This document shows positions 17,787-26,808 of a stretch of 64,000 nt of DNA, piece by piece; the stretch's first letter is position 1; each line of letters opens with the position of its first letter. The notes under the pieces are model-generated. The model did not search any database. It was not told where the DNA came from and saw nothing but the letters and a program-made list of their open reading frames with translations. Location of the stretch: contig NZ_JAYEER010000001.1 in assembly GCF_034653355.1 (NCBI RefSeq), positions 1,550,001 to 1,614,000 of the forward strand. Direction: 5' to 3'. This stretch comes from Nitrospirillum sp034653355. Lineage in GTDB: Bacteria > Pseudomonadota > Alphaproteobacteria > Azospirillales > Azospirillaceae. A program made the translations under genes and the position numbers.

Positions 17787-17822
17787 TTGGGAAGGATCGC
17801 CTTTTCGGGCGGTCCTTCCCAA
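17787..17822 (-). terminator. Strong hairpin terminator of the tyrosinase gene
   Basis: TTGGGAAGGATCGCC (17787-17801) pairs with GGCGGTCCTTCCCAA (17808-17822), 15 bp with one G-T pair and a 6-base loop. It lies 26 bases beyond the tyrosinase stop on the minus strand and is followed there by an AT-rich stretch (GTTATATAATTT). Confidence 0.8.
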
Positions 17823-17848
17823 GCACCTTAAGCCCATCCCGTTCAGGA

Positions 17849-19537
17849 TCACTGCGCCGGTTGCACCATCAGGCTGATCTTCTGGATGGTCAGGCCCGCG
17901 TCGGCATTCATCGTCGGCTTCTCGCCCGTACCTTCGCGGCCGGTGGTGGCTTCGAAGCTGACGGTGACGTCGGACAGGCTGGCCTTGCCGCCGGCGACCT
18001 CGCGCAGGGCGTCGGTGACGTCGAAGTCGTCGGTCTTGGGCGCCTGGTGCTCGGCGTGCTTGGTGGCCGCCGCGCCGGACAGGGTGAAGAAGCTGATGGT
18101 GCCCACCTGCACGCGTTTTTTGGGATCCTTGCTGTTCTCCAGGAAGACGTCGAACATGGTGCCGGGGTGGGCCTTGTAGCTGATGCCTTCCAGGATCAGG
18201 TGGGTTTCGGTCGCCGCCTTGTTCTGCGGCGCCAGCGCGAAGGCCTGCAGCCGCTGCTGTTCACCGCCCTGGGGCAGGGTGATCTTGACCTTGGTCTTGG
18301 CCTGGGTCAGCGACAGCGGCTGGGACGGCGCGTTCAATGGCTTGGGCTCCGCAAGCAGGCTCTCGGTGGCCGGCGAATTGGGCGGCAGCGGATTGGGCGG
18401 CTGCTCGGCGGCCTTCACCGTCGACGCGGCCAGCGCGACGACGGAGCCGGCGCTGGCCACCAGCGTCTTGGCGGCGCCGCGGGCGCAATTCACTTCCTGC
18501 TCATATTTGTAGTCGACCAAGGTACCATTGAACAGGTCGCCGACCTTGACGGTGAACTCGTTCCCCTTCGTGTCCACGAAGGAATATTGCTGGTTCAGGA
18601 AGGCGGCCGTGTCCGGGTTCTTGTTTCCGGAAATGTTGGTCCAGCAGCTCCACATCCGGTCGATGTTGGCGTGATGCGACCAGAACACCGGGTCGTTGGA
18701 GGAATAGGGCACCGAGCCCATATCCACCACCGGGCAGGTCACGCCCACGGTGCAGTGGACATAACCGTGCACCCTGCCCTCAATATAGTTCTGATAGGCG
18801 GTGAATTGCTTCAGCTTCAAGGCTGAATTGATGTTGGTGGAATTGCCATTCAGCTTGGCCTTGCCTGTCAGCCAGCCCGGTGCGCGACGGGCCTCATACA
18901 ATGGGTTCGCCTGCGTCTTGCCCGAGCCGTCGATATAGGTCTTGTCGATGAAGGCCGCTGGCATGGCCAGTTGGTTCGGGTTGCTGTAATCCCAATACGG
19001 CAGGCGCAGGCTCGGGTCGCCCGAGGCCGCTTGCAGCTGCTTCTCGAAGTACAGCAGATACAGGCGATGCCAGGCGAAGAACCAGGGGGTACCGTGCTGG
19101 CAATTCGCCCACACGTCCTTGGCCACCTGGTCCGGTGGGGTCGTGTCCTGGACGCCCTTGAAATAGACCAGGTACTGCTGCGGCAGACCCTGCGTGTTGT
19201 CGGCCACCGTGCCAAAGGGTGAGTCCGGACCGAAATAGCCATGGATGTTGGCCCAATACTCCCAACTGGTGCGGTACTCGGCGCTGGCGTGGTTCGCGCT
19301 GTTGCGCGCCTTCATGACCGCCACCGCCTTCCGCAGGCTGGCGACCTTGGCCGGGTCCTTGGCAAAGTCCTGCCAGTTGAGGCGGATGCCGCCCTGAGCC
19401 TTGGCGCCCTCGGCAACTCCCTCGGCGGCGGCCCCCTCGGCGCTGGACAGGGACGGGACGGCGAATGCCGTGGCGATGGCAAGCGCCGCCGTGCCGATCA
19501 GGCGACGGGCGGCGCGCGATGATCTGGTGACGCGCAT
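17849..19537 (-). CDS. Exported tyrosinase / polyphenol oxidase
   Basis: A 562-residue binuclear copper oxidase. A signal peptide (residues 1-33, ending SLSSAEG, with an RR in the n-region) suggests export. Copper A ligands are His99, His148 (CQHGTPWF) and His157 (AWHRLYLLYFE); copper B ligands are His257 and His261 (HGYVH) and His289 (DPVFWSHHANIDRMW). The 160-residue C-terminal part contains HPGTMFDVFLEN and VGTISFF, resembling the KFDV-type placeholder domain of plant polyphenol oxidases, which shields the active site. The ATG at 19537 is chosen because it begins the signal peptide. It should oxidise monophenols or diphenols (melanin-type chemistry); the natural substrate is unknown. Confidence 0.92.
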   Translation of the reverse strand: MRVTRSSRAARRLIGTAALAIATAFAVPSLSSAEGAAAEGVAEGAKAQGGIRLNWQDFAKDPAKVASLRKAVAVMKARNSANHASAEYRTSWEYWANIHGYFGPDSPFGTVADNTQGLPQQYLVYFKGVQDTTPPDQVAKDVWANCQHGTPWFFAWHRLYLLYFEKQLQAASGDPSLRLPYWDYSNPNQLAMPAAFIDKTYIDGSGKTQANPLYEARRAPGWLTGKAKLNGNSTNINSALKLKQFTAYQNYIEGRVHGYVHCTVGVTCPVVDMGSVPYSSNDPVFWSHHANIDRMWSCWTNISGNKNPDTAAFLNQQYSFVDTKGNEFTVKVGDLFNGTLVDYKYEQEVNCARGAAKTLVASAGSVVALAASTVKAAEQPPNPLPPNSPATESLLAEPKPLNAPSQPLSLTQAKTKVKITLPQGGEQQRLQAFALAPQNKAATETHLILEGISYKAHPGTMFDVFLENSKDPKKRVQVGTISFFTLSGAAATKHAEHQAPKTDDFDVTDALREVAGGKASLSDVTVSFEATTGREGTGEKPTMNADAGLTIQKISLMVQPAQ

Positions 19538-19794
19538 TTCGCAACCCCCGGGTGAAATCGATGCGCAACACATACCCCGGATGACGAACCATGTCACCAC
19601 ACACATACACGCATTAATAGAATGTAAATGATGAAAATTGGCGTATTTTCGCCAAAAACCGCAAATCTTCCCACTGATAGTCCACAAGAGATACCCTTTT
19701 TACGCGTATGCCTCCATGCACCTCATGCGCCTCCGGAACCACGCTGACGCCCAAGCGGTTGAAGGCGCGGGGAAGGTTATGGAGAGGAGCGGCC

Positions 19795-20295
19795 ATGCCC
19801 AGCGACATCACGCGATCGACCGTCCAGGGAACACCGGTGCATTTGACCACCGCCGAAAGCGCGACCACGGAGGTCGTGCGGCACCCCCTCTATCCCATGC
19901 TGGTCCCCTTCCCCAGCGTCTGCTTCGTTGGCGCCTTCTTCACCGATCTCGCCTACTGGGGCACGGCGGAAATGATGTGGGCGGACTTTTCCGCCTGGTT
20001 GCTGTTCGCCGGCGTGGTGCTGGGGTGCCTGGCGCTGATCGCCGGCTTGGTGGACCTGGGACAGCGCCGTTATGTCGTCACTCAGGCGCCTATCTGGCCG
20101 CACGTGCTGGGCAACCTGGTGGCGCTGGGCTTGGCCCTCCTGAATTGTTTCGTGCACAGCCGCGACGCCTGGACCTCCGTCGTGCCGCAGGGACTGATCC
20201 TGTCGGCCCTGGTGCTGATCGTCGTGCTGACCAGCAACTGGATTGGCTGGTCGGTGCTGGTCTACCGCCGCCGGGTGGTGGAGGTGCGGCCATGA
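19795..20295 (+). CDS. DUF2231-family membrane protein
   Basis: A 166-residue integral membrane protein with four hydrophobic helices: about residues 34-52 (LVPFPSVCFVGAFFTDLAY), 60-85, 105-120 and 130-150. The HPLYPMLVPFP entry into the first helix is characteristic of DUF2231. The ATG at 19795 has a very strong ribosome binding site (GGAGAGGAG). It overlaps the next gene by ATGA, so the two are translationally coupled. The pairing DUF2231 plus sorbosone-dehydrogenase-like lipoprotein suggests a membrane partner that takes electrons from, or positions, the soluble enzyme; this is inference. Confidence 0.88.
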   Translation: MPSDITRSTVQGTPVHLTTAESATTEVVRHPLYPMLVPFPSVCFVGAFFTDLAYWGTAEMMWADFSAWLLFAGVVLGCLALIAGLVDLGQRRYVVTQAPIWPHVLGNLVALGLALLNCFVHSRDAWTSVVPQGLILSALVLIVVLTSNWIGWSVLVYRRRVVEVRP

Positions 20296-21617
20296 AGCGG
20301 CATGTCCTTCGCCTGCTGGCCCTGGCCGGTGTGGCCACCTTTGCCCTGAGCGCGTGCGACGACGGCAGCAAGGGCACGGACCCCAACGCCCAGATCGGCG
20401 CCAACCCCACCCTGCCCAAGCAGCAACAATACCTATTGCCGCCCATGAAGGTGGCCAAGGTGGTCGGTTGGAAGGATGGCGAGAAGCCGGCCGTGGCCCA
20501 AGGGTTGAAAATCCAGGCCATGGCCACCGGGCTGCATCATCCACGGTCCCTCACCGTGCTGCCCAATGGCGACGTGCTGGTGGTCGAATCCGTGGCGCCC
20601 AAGGGTGAACCCATCAAGCGCCCCAAGGACCTGATCATGCATTGGGTGGAATCACTGGCCACGTCCGGCGGTGAAACCAAGGACAGCAACCGCATCACCC
20701 TGTTGCGCGACGCCGACGGCGACGGCGTGCCGGAGTCCCAGAGCGTTTTCCTGGACCACCTGAATTCCCCCTTCGGCGTGGCCCTGGTGGGCAACGACCT
20801 GTACGTGGCCGACACCGACGCCATCATCCGCTACCCCTATACCGAGGGCGACACCCAAATCACGGCGGAGGGCACGACCCTGACGCCCCTGCCCGGCGGC
20901 CCCATCGACCACCATTGGACCAAGAGCCTGGTGGCCAGCCAGGATGGCACGCGGCTCTATGTCGGCGTTGGATCCAACAGCAACATCACCGAGAACGGCA
21001 TCGAGGCGGAAAAGAACCGTGCCGCCATCTGGGAGGTGGACCGCGCCACCGGCCGCTGGCGCATCTACGCCGATGGCCTGCGCAATCCCAATGGCCTCAG
21101 CTGGGAACCGCAGACCGGCACCCTGTGGGCGGTGGTGAACGAGCGCGACGAGCTGGGGCCCAATTTGGTGCCGGATTACATGACTTCGGTCAAGGACGGC
21201 GGCTTCTACGGGTGGCCCTATAGCTATTACGGTCAGAACATCGACCCGCGGGTGAAGCCGCAGCGCCCCGATCTGGTCGCCCGCGCCATCGTGCCGGACT
21301 ATACCCTCAGCACCCACGTCGCCCCCCTGGGCATGGTCTTTTATACCGGAAACGCCCTGCCCAGCAGCTACCAGGGTGGCGCCTTCGTGGGCGAGCACGG
21401 CAGCTGGAATCGAAAGATTCCAAATGGATACAAGGTGATTTTCATACCGTTCAGCAACGGCCGGCCCTCTGGCCAGCCGGTGGACGTGGTCACCGGCTTC
21501 CTGGACCAGGGGGGCAAGGCCCATGGCCGGCCGGTGGGCTTGGCCGTGGACAAGGCCGGCGCCCTGCTGATCGCCGACGACGTCGGCAACACGGTCTGGC
21601 GGGTGACGGCGCAATAG
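20292..21617 (+). CDS. PQQ-type sugar dehydrogenase lipoprotein (L-sorbosone dehydrogenase-like)
   Basis: A 441-residue six-bladed beta-propeller quinoprotein-like enzyme. The signal peptide ends in a lipobox (FALSACDD, Cys at about residue 19), so it is a membrane-anchored periplasmic lipoprotein. Landmarks of the glucose/sorbosone dehydrogenase family are present: LKIQAMATGLHHPRSLTVLPNGDVLVVE, the FGVALVGNDLYVADT blade, GLRNPNGLSW, YGWPYSYYG and FVGEHGSWNR. It starts inside the upstream DUF2231 stop (ATGA). Proteins of this group oxidise aldoses or sorbosone and need PQQ; no PQQ biosynthesis genes are in the window. Confidence 0.9.
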   Translation: MKRHVLRLLALAGVATFALSACDDGSKGTDPNAQIGANPTLPKQQQYLLPPMKVAKVVGWKDGEKPAVAQGLKIQAMATGLHHPRSLTVLPNGDVLVVESVAPKGEPIKRPKDLIMHWVESLATSGGETKDSNRITLLRDADGDGVPESQSVFLDHLNSPFGVALVGNDLYVADTDAIIRYPYTEGDTQITAEGTTLTPLPGGPIDHHWTKSLVASQDGTRLYVGVGSNSNITENGIEAEKNRAAIWEVDRATGRWRIYADGLRNPNGLSWEPQTGTLWAVVNERDELGPNLVPDYMTSVKDGGFYGWPYSYYGQNIDPRVKPQRPDLVARAIVPDYTLSTHVAPLGMVFYTGNALPSSYQGGAFVGEHGSWNRKIPNGYKVIFIPFSNGRPSGQPVDVVTGFLDQGGKAHGRPVGLAVDKAGALLIADDVGNTVWRVTAQ

Positions 21618-21699
21618 GCCGCAGCCTGAAGTTAGGCGGCGACAAATCCTTCGGGCGGCGGCATAGCTGGGCGGTCATTCCCCAGCTTGCGCCGCCGCC

Positions 21700-22698
21700 A
21701 TGCCCATTCTTTCCCTGACCGACGCCCATTCCCTGACCGTACAGGCGCTGACCGCCTGTGGCACCCTGCCCGCCGCCGCCGGCAGCGTGGCCCGCGCTCT
21801 GGTGGCGGCCGAGGCCGATGGCCAAGCCGGCCACGGCCTGGCCCGCGTGCCGTCCTATGCCGCCCAGGTGCGTGCCGGCAAGGTTGACGGCGGGGCCGTG
21901 CCGCGCCTGACCCAAACCGCCGCCGCCAGCCTGCGGGTGGACGCCGCCGGCGGCTTCGCCTATCCCGCTATGGACATGGCCGTGGAGGCGGTGGCTGCCC
22001 TGGCGCGCCAGATGGGCACGGCGGGCGCGGGCATCCATACCTCCCACCACATCGGCCAAGCGGGCCTGGTGGTGGAGCGGCTGGCGGACCAGGGCATGGT
22101 GGCCCTGGTCATGTCCAACACGCCGGCCGCCATGGCGACGGCTGGCGGACGGCGGGCGCTACTCGGCACCAACCCGCTGGCCTTTGCCGCCCCGGTGGCG
22201 GGCCGGGCGCCGCTGGTCATTGACATGGCGCTGTCCCTGGTCGCCCGATCCAAGATCGTGGCGGCGCAGAAGGCAGGGCGCCCCATTCCGGCCGACTGGG
22301 CCGTGGACGCCGATGGCAATCCCACCACCGATCCGGCGGCGGCGCTAAAAGGGGCGCTGGCCCCCAACGGCGGCCCCAAGGGGGCGGCGCTGGCCTTGAT
22401 GGTGGAAATCCTCTGCGGTGCGCTGGCCGGAGGGCGGTACGGTTGGCAAGCCAGCTCCTTCCTGGATGACCAGGGACCCAGCCCCGCCGTGGGCCAGGTC
22501 ATTATCGCCTTCGATCCCGCGGCGTTCAGCGGCACCGACTTCGCCGGCCGCATGGGAGAGCTGGTTCAGGCCATCATCGCGGATGGCGCGCGCCTGCCGG
22601 GCGACCGCCGCCTGGCCGCCCGTGCCCAGGCGCAAACCCATGGGCTGGAGGTGCCGCCGGCGCTGCTGGAAGAACTCCGGTCCCTGGCGGCCGGATAA
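21700..22698 (+). CDS. Ldh-family (malate/L-lactate/ureidoglycolate) NAD(P)-dependent oxidoreductase
   Basis: A 332-residue cytosolic dehydrogenase of the LDH2/MDH2 family (PF02615), which is unrelated to Rossmann-type lactate dehydrogenases. Family features are the N-terminal ADGQAGHGLARVPSYAAQVRAG segment in short form, the GIHTSHHIGQAGLVVERLADQGM region, GTNPLAFAAP, and the closing GGPKGAALALMVEILCGALAGG, which binds cofactor. It is of normal length. It begins 82 bases after the sugar dehydrogenase and could share its transcript, but no overlap proves it. The substrate (malate, lactate, ureidoglycolate, delta-1-piperideine-2-carboxylate and others in this family) cannot be told from sequence. 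Confidence 0.9.
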   Translation: MPILSLTDAHSLTVQALTACGTLPAAAGSVARALVAAEADGQAGHGLARVPSYAAQVRAGKVDGGAVPRLTQTAAASLRVDAAGGFAYPAMDMAVEAVAALARQMGTAGAGIHTSHHIGQAGLVVERLADQGMVALVMSNTPAAMATAGGRRALLGTNPLAFAAPVAGRAPLVIDMALSLVARSKIVAAQKAGRPIPADWAVDADGNPTTDPAAALKGALAPNGGPKGAALALMVEILCGALAGGRYGWQASSFLDDQGPSPAVGQVIIAFDPAAFSGTDFAGRMGELVQAIIADGARLPGDRRLAARAQAQTHGLEVPPALLEELRSLAAG

Positions 22699-22703
22699 AA
22701 AGA

Positions 22704-22735
22704 GGGGGACCGGCAGCGGATGGAACCGGTCCCCC
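22704..22735. terminator. Perfect 10-bp hairpin terminator between convergent genes
   Basis: GGGGGACCGG (22704-22713) pairs perfectly with CCGGTCCCCC (22726-22735). AAAAAG precedes and TT follows, so it can work in both directions for the Ldh-type gene (plus) and the TonB receptor (minus). Confidence 0.8.
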
Positions 22736-22788
22736 TTCCCTGACGGCATGATCGCGTCGCCCACAGGGAACTACATGAATTCAACCTC

Positions 22789-25206
22789 TTAGAACGACAC
22801 CTTCACACCACCATAGAAGGTGCGCGGCGCGCCCAGGGTCAGGGTGCGGGCGTCGCTCAACGAGCGGCCCAGCAGGTCGCTGGCGCCTGCCGTATCGAAA
22901 TAGGTGCCGTAGCTGGCGTAACGGCGGTCGAACAGATTGTTGATGCCGCCGACCAGCTGGATGTTGGGCAGGACCTGGTAGGAAGTGCGCAGGTCCATGG
23001 TCCAGTAGGGTGTCAGCTGGGAATTCTGGTTGGCGTCATCACCCACCAGATACTGGCTGCCATAGTACTGCACGGCGCCGCCCACGCTCCACGCGTCGGT
23101 CACCGCCACGTCGCCGCCCAGCTTCACCTGGTGGCGGGGGATGCCGGGGATGCGGTCGCCGCTGTGCACGGTGACGGTGCCGTTGTCATCCGCCTGCGGG
23201 TTGTTGGGCGAGGCCAGCACGCCGTCGAACTGGTAGGTGGCATCGACGAAGCTGTAGTTCAGGTAGACCTGCCAGCGCTCGGCGGCGAAGGTGAGGCCAG
23301 CGTCCACGCCCTGGCGGCGGGTTCCGGGCACGTTGGTGTAATAGCCGCGGCCCTGGATGCTGCTGGCCAGCGCCACGATGTCGTTGTCGCTATTGGTGCG
23401 GAACAGGCCCACGGTCCAATCCAGCCGGCCGGAAAGGACGCCCTGGGTACTGCGGACGCCGGCCTCGTAGGTGTCGGCCACCACCTGGCGCAGCGGTGGA
23501 TCCGCCACCAGCGAATTCTCCAGCAGGCAGGGGCGCAACGGATCGGCGCAGTCCAACTCCAGCGGCGTGGGCGCGCGGTTGGACTGGGAATAGCCGCCAT
23601 AGACGCTGACCCCACCGCCCAGCTGATAGGTCAGCCCGGCCTGCGGGTTCCAGTGGGTGTAGCGGTTGTCGCCGTTCAGTTCGGGCGCCGCCCCGCTCCG
23701 GTCGCGGGTGCCGATGTCGGCCACGTTCAGGCGCAGGCCGGCGGTCAGCGACAGGGCCGGCGTCAGGTCCAGCGTGTCGGTGACATAGGCGCCGTAATAG
23801 TCGGTGGTGCCGGATAGCCAGACGGGGGCGTAGCCTAGGTTGCCCAGGGTGCGGATGATCAGGCCGGCCCCTGGGATATCATCGGCGTCGCCGCCTTGGG
23901 TCGTCACCGAGAGGTCGGGGTTGATGATGCCCAGCGTGCTGGTGGCGGTGAAGCGGATGTCGCTGTGATCGATGCTGCCGCCGGCGGCGAAGCGGTTGCC
24001 CAGGCCCATCAGCGGCCGGTCGCTGGTCAGTTGCAGCGACCCGCCCACGGCGGTCGTGTCGGTGGCGCTGCGATCCAGGGTGCCGTAGGTGGCGTCGCGG
24101 TCGAAGGCGAAGGTGTGGCCGGCCAGGTCGGTGATCACGAATTGGTTGCGGAACGCGGTTGTCTTGCCGCCCGCCGGCGTGCCGAAGGCGTCATCCTCCA
24201 GGCACAGCTTGCCGCCGTAGGAGGAGCGCGCGCTGCAGCCTTCGAAATCGCTGTCGTTGCCGTCCACATGCTTCTGCCCGAAATGGCGGCCGTAGACATT
24301 GCCCTGCAGGGCCCAGCCCGGGGCGATGTCGATCCTGCCGTTCAGGGCCAGCATGCCGCTGTCGTTCTTGGTGGTCTGCGGCCAAGTGTAGATTGAGGTC
24401 TCATCCGCCTGGATCATCTCCAAGGGCGTGGGGCCGACGACACCCAGGCTGGACCGCGCCGCGGCGCCGATCAGGTGCAGCTCCGCCGTTTCGCCGCGCC
24501 AGCCGGCGTCGGCGTAAAAGCGCTCGACGTCCGAGGCCGACTGCTTGCGCCAGCCATCATCCTTCTCCGCCTCCGCCGCGAGATACAGGCTGAAGGGCCC
24601 CGATTGCCAGCCGAACTCGGCGGAGCCTTGGATCCGGCCGTTGCTGCCACCCAGCAGCTCCGCGTTCGCCCCCTGGAAGGTGAAGCCGTTCTTCATCTCC
24701 AGGGTCACCGCCCCGCCCAGGGCGTTCAGCCCATAGGCCGGGTTGTTGGTGGCCAAGGTCAGGCGGCTGATCGCCACCTCGGGCGCGAGATCCCAGTTGA
24801 CCGTGTCACCGAAGGCTTCGTTCAAGCGCACCCCGTTCTGGTAGACGGCGATGCCCTGGGGCGTGCCCTGCAGGGGAGAGACGGTGAAGCCGTGGTAGCG
24901 GACATCCTGGAACAGGGCGTTGCCCTGGGTGTCCGACAGGGCCAAGCCCGGCACCCGCTGGGCCATGCCGTCCAGGATGGACACGGAATGCAGGCGGGCC
25001 AGATCGTCCGCCGACAGGGTGGTGGCGGCGGCCGGCAGCTTGTCCAGCGGCACGTTGGCCCCGGGCAGGGGCGTGACCCCGATGACGATGATGTCGCTCA
25101 ATGTCGGCGGGGCGCCATCGGGGGCCGGATCGGGCTCGGCCGCCAGGGCCAAGGTGGAACAGGTGGTGCAGAGCAGAGCCAACAAGCCGGCCGGGATGTT
25201 TTTCAT
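22789..25206 (-). CDS. TonB-dependent outer-membrane receptor
   Basis: An 805-residue outer-membrane barrel. A signal peptide (residues 1-23, ending TLALA) is followed by the plug domain (about 35-150: DIIVIGVTPL, ILDGMAQRVPGLALSDTQGN, NPAYGLNALGGAVTLEMKNGF in pieces) and a 22-strand barrel ending in the aromatic-terminated YGGVKVSF. The start at 25206 removes four residues of an alternative upstream start. The plug has no STN extension, so it is a transporter rather than a FecA-type signal transducer. The ligand is unknown; the long NPQAG/LTYQLGGG barrel resembles copper/siderophore-type receptors but this is weak. It is divergent from a NarL-type two-component pair that may control it. Confidence 0.92.
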   Translation of the reverse strand: MKNIPAGLLALLCTTCSTLALAAEPDPAPDGAPPTLSDIIVIGVTPLPGANVPLDKLPAAATTLSADDLARLHSVSILDGMAQRVPGLALSDTQGNALFQDVRYHGFTVSPLQGTPQGIAVYQNGVRLNEAFGDTVNWDLAPEVAISRLTLATNNPAYGLNALGGAVTLEMKNGFTFQGANAELLGGSNGRIQGSAEFGWQSGPFSLYLAAEAEKDDGWRKQSASDVERFYADAGWRGETAELHLIGAAARSSLGVVGPTPLEMIQADETSIYTWPQTTKNDSGMLALNGRIDIAPGWALQGNVYGRHFGQKHVDGNDSDFEGCSARSSYGGKLCLEDDAFGTPAGGKTTAFRNQFVITDLAGHTFAFDRDATYGTLDRSATDTTAVGGSLQLTSDRPLMGLGNRFAAGGSIDHSDIRFTATSTLGIINPDLSVTTQGGDADDIPGAGLIIRTLGNLGYAPVWLSGTTDYYGAYVTDTLDLTPALSLTAGLRLNVADIGTRDRSGAAPELNGDNRYTHWNPQAGLTYQLGGGVSVYGGYSQSNRAPTPLELDCADPLRPCLLENSLVADPPLRQVVADTYEAGVRSTQGVLSGRLDWTVGLFRTNSDNDIVALASSIQGRGYYTNVPGTRRQGVDAGLTFAAERWQVYLNYSFVDATYQFDGVLASPNNPQADDNGTVTVHSGDRIPGIPRHQVKLGGDVAVTDAWSVGGAVQYYGSQYLVGDDANQNSQLTPYWTMDLRTSYQVLPNIQLVGGINNLFDRRYASYGTYFDTAGASDLLGRSLSDARTLTLGAPRTFYGGVKVSF

Positions 25207-25284
25207 TATGGGGCGCACCGGTGGGATGGAGCTGGTCTTAGGCTAACCTTGGGGCCCCGGCCCGGCCATAGGCCCCCTTCCCGA

Positions 25285-25304
25285 TTTTCCCGGGAAAAAT
25301 TCCC
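25285..25304. promoter_or_regulatory. Overlapping palindromes between TonB receptor and two-component pair
   Basis: TTTTCCCGGGAAAA (25285-25298) is a perfect 14-bp palindrome. Its right half also forms GGGAA-AAA-TTCCC (25292-25304). The block is 79 bases from the receptor start and 124 from the kinase start. NarL/FixJ-type regulators bind such short inverted repeats, so it may be the site of the response regulator encoded at 26809. Confidence 0.45.
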
Positions 25305-25428
25305 GATATCGCGGCGGTTGTTGCATGCGGGCCCCAGGCGCCTGTTAGATAAGGGCGGGAGGGCCGCCCGGCATTCCCTGAAGCAGGGGCGGGCGGCGAC
25401 AGTCACGGGCCGTTGAGGAAGCAACCTC

Positions 25429-26802
25429 ATGTCGCTACGCATCCGCCTGGTCCTGAGCATCGCCCTGCTGCTGCTGGTCAGCCTGGTCACCGGCGGGGTC
25501 GCCGCCTGGCTGCGGGCGGAGCGTTCCGTGCGCACGGAGATGGAGGCGGCCTTGTCCGTGGGCCAGCATACGGTCAGCAGCGCGCTGGCCCACCTGGCCG
25601 GCCGGCCGGCGCCACAGGAAACCAGTGACGAGGACATCACGGCCATGCTGACCCGGCTGGTGGGCGCCTTCAACGGCGACCGGCATCTGAAGGTCAGCCT
25701 GCGCCAGCCGGGCGGCGGGGTGGTCGCCAGTTCCCGCCTGGCCATGCCCGACCACCCGGCCCCGGCCTGGTTCGTGAAGTCGCTGGATGTGCCGCAGTTG
25801 AGCGCCGAGGTGCCCTTGCCCGGCTTTTCCGGCCAGGGCCTGTGGCTGCGCCTGGAAACCGACCCGGCGGGCGAGGTGTCGGAGGTGTGGGGCGAGTTGG
25901 GCGACGACGCCGTCATGATGCTGCTGTTCAGCGCGTTGGCCCTGCCCATGGTCTACTGGACGCTGGGCAGGGCCCTGCGCTCCGTCGATCGGCTGTCCAA
26001 GGCCTTCGCCCAGGTGGGCATGGAAATTGAAACCGCCCGGCCCGTGGCCGAGGTGGGCCCGCCGGAGCTGCGCCGCCTGGCGGTGGGCTTCAACCGCATG
26101 ATCGAGCGCCTGGCGGCGGCGGAGGCGCGCAACCGCCGCCTGCACGAACAACTGCAGACCATCCAGGAGGAGGAGCGCGCCGACCTTGCCCGCGATCTGC
26201 ATGACGAGGTCGGGCCCTATCTCTTCGCCATCAATGTCGATGTCACCGCCCTGCTGGCGGCCGCCGAGCGGGCGGGAGACCCGGCGATGCGGGACCAGGC
26301 GCGGTCAGCCCGCGAGGCGGTGGCCCATGTGCAGCAGGAGGTGAAGGCCATCCTGGCCCGCCTGCGGCCGCCGGGCTTGAGCGACCTGGGCTTGGGCGCC
26401 GCCCTGGAGAACCTGGCGGCTTTCTGGCGCGCGCGTCGGCCGGACGTGGCCATCACCGTCACCGTGGCGCCCGGCCTGCATCTAGGCGAGGCCGGCGACA
26501 CCGCGGTCTACCGCGTGGTGCAGGAAAGTCTGAGCAACGCCATCCGCCACGGCCGGCCCCGGGCCGTCACCGTGGGTGTGGCGCCCTCGGCCGATGGCGT
26601 CACCGTTGACATCGCGGACGACGGCGACGGGCTGCCGGCGGACGCGCCGCCCCACACGGGCTACGGCCTGCGCGGCATGGCGGAGCGGGTGGCGGCCCTG
26701 GGTGGCCGCCTGACCGTGGGCAACCGGCCTGAGGGCGGCGCGCGGGTCCAGGCCCTGTTGCCGCCCGCTGTCGACGTGTCGGCCGCCTCGGAAGCGGCGT
26801 AA
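25429..26802 (+). CDS. NarL-type sensor histidine kinase
   Basis: A 457-residue membrane sensor. One N-terminal helix (about 5-27), a periplasmic domain of about 130 residues, a second helix (about 160-178: MMLLFSALALPMVYWTLG), a HAMP linker, then the HisKA_3 dimerisation box with the phospho-acceptor in DLARDLHDEVGPYLF, and an HATPase_c domain ending GYGLRGMAERVAALGGRL. HisKA_3 kinases pair with LuxR-type regulators, and such a gene follows after six bases. Residues around the ATG have a modest site (GAAGC). The stimulus is unknown; the divergent TonB receptor suggests a link to uptake of a nutrient or metal. Confidence 0.93.
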   Translation: MSLRIRLVLSIALLLLVSLVTGGVAAWLRAERSVRTEMEAALSVGQHTVSSALAHLAGRPAPQETSDEDITAMLTRLVGAFNGDRHLKVSLRQPGGGVVASSRLAMPDHPAPAWFVKSLDVPQLSAEVPLPGFSGQGLWLRLETDPAGEVSEVWGELGDDAVMMLLFSALALPMVYWTLGRALRSVDRLSKAFAQVGMEIETARPVAEVGPPELRRLAVGFNRMIERLAAAEARNRRLHEQLQTIQEEERADLARDLHDEVGPYLFAINVDVTALLAAAERAGDPAMRDQARSAREAVAHVQQEVKAILARLRPPGLSDLGLGAALENLAAFWRARRPDVAITVTVAPGLHLGEAGDTAVYRVVQESLSNAIRHGRPRAVTVGVAPSADGVTVDIADDGDGLPADAPPHTGYGLRGMAERVAALGGRLTVGNRPEGGARVQALLPPAVDVSAASEAA

Positions 26803-26808
26803 CCAGGG

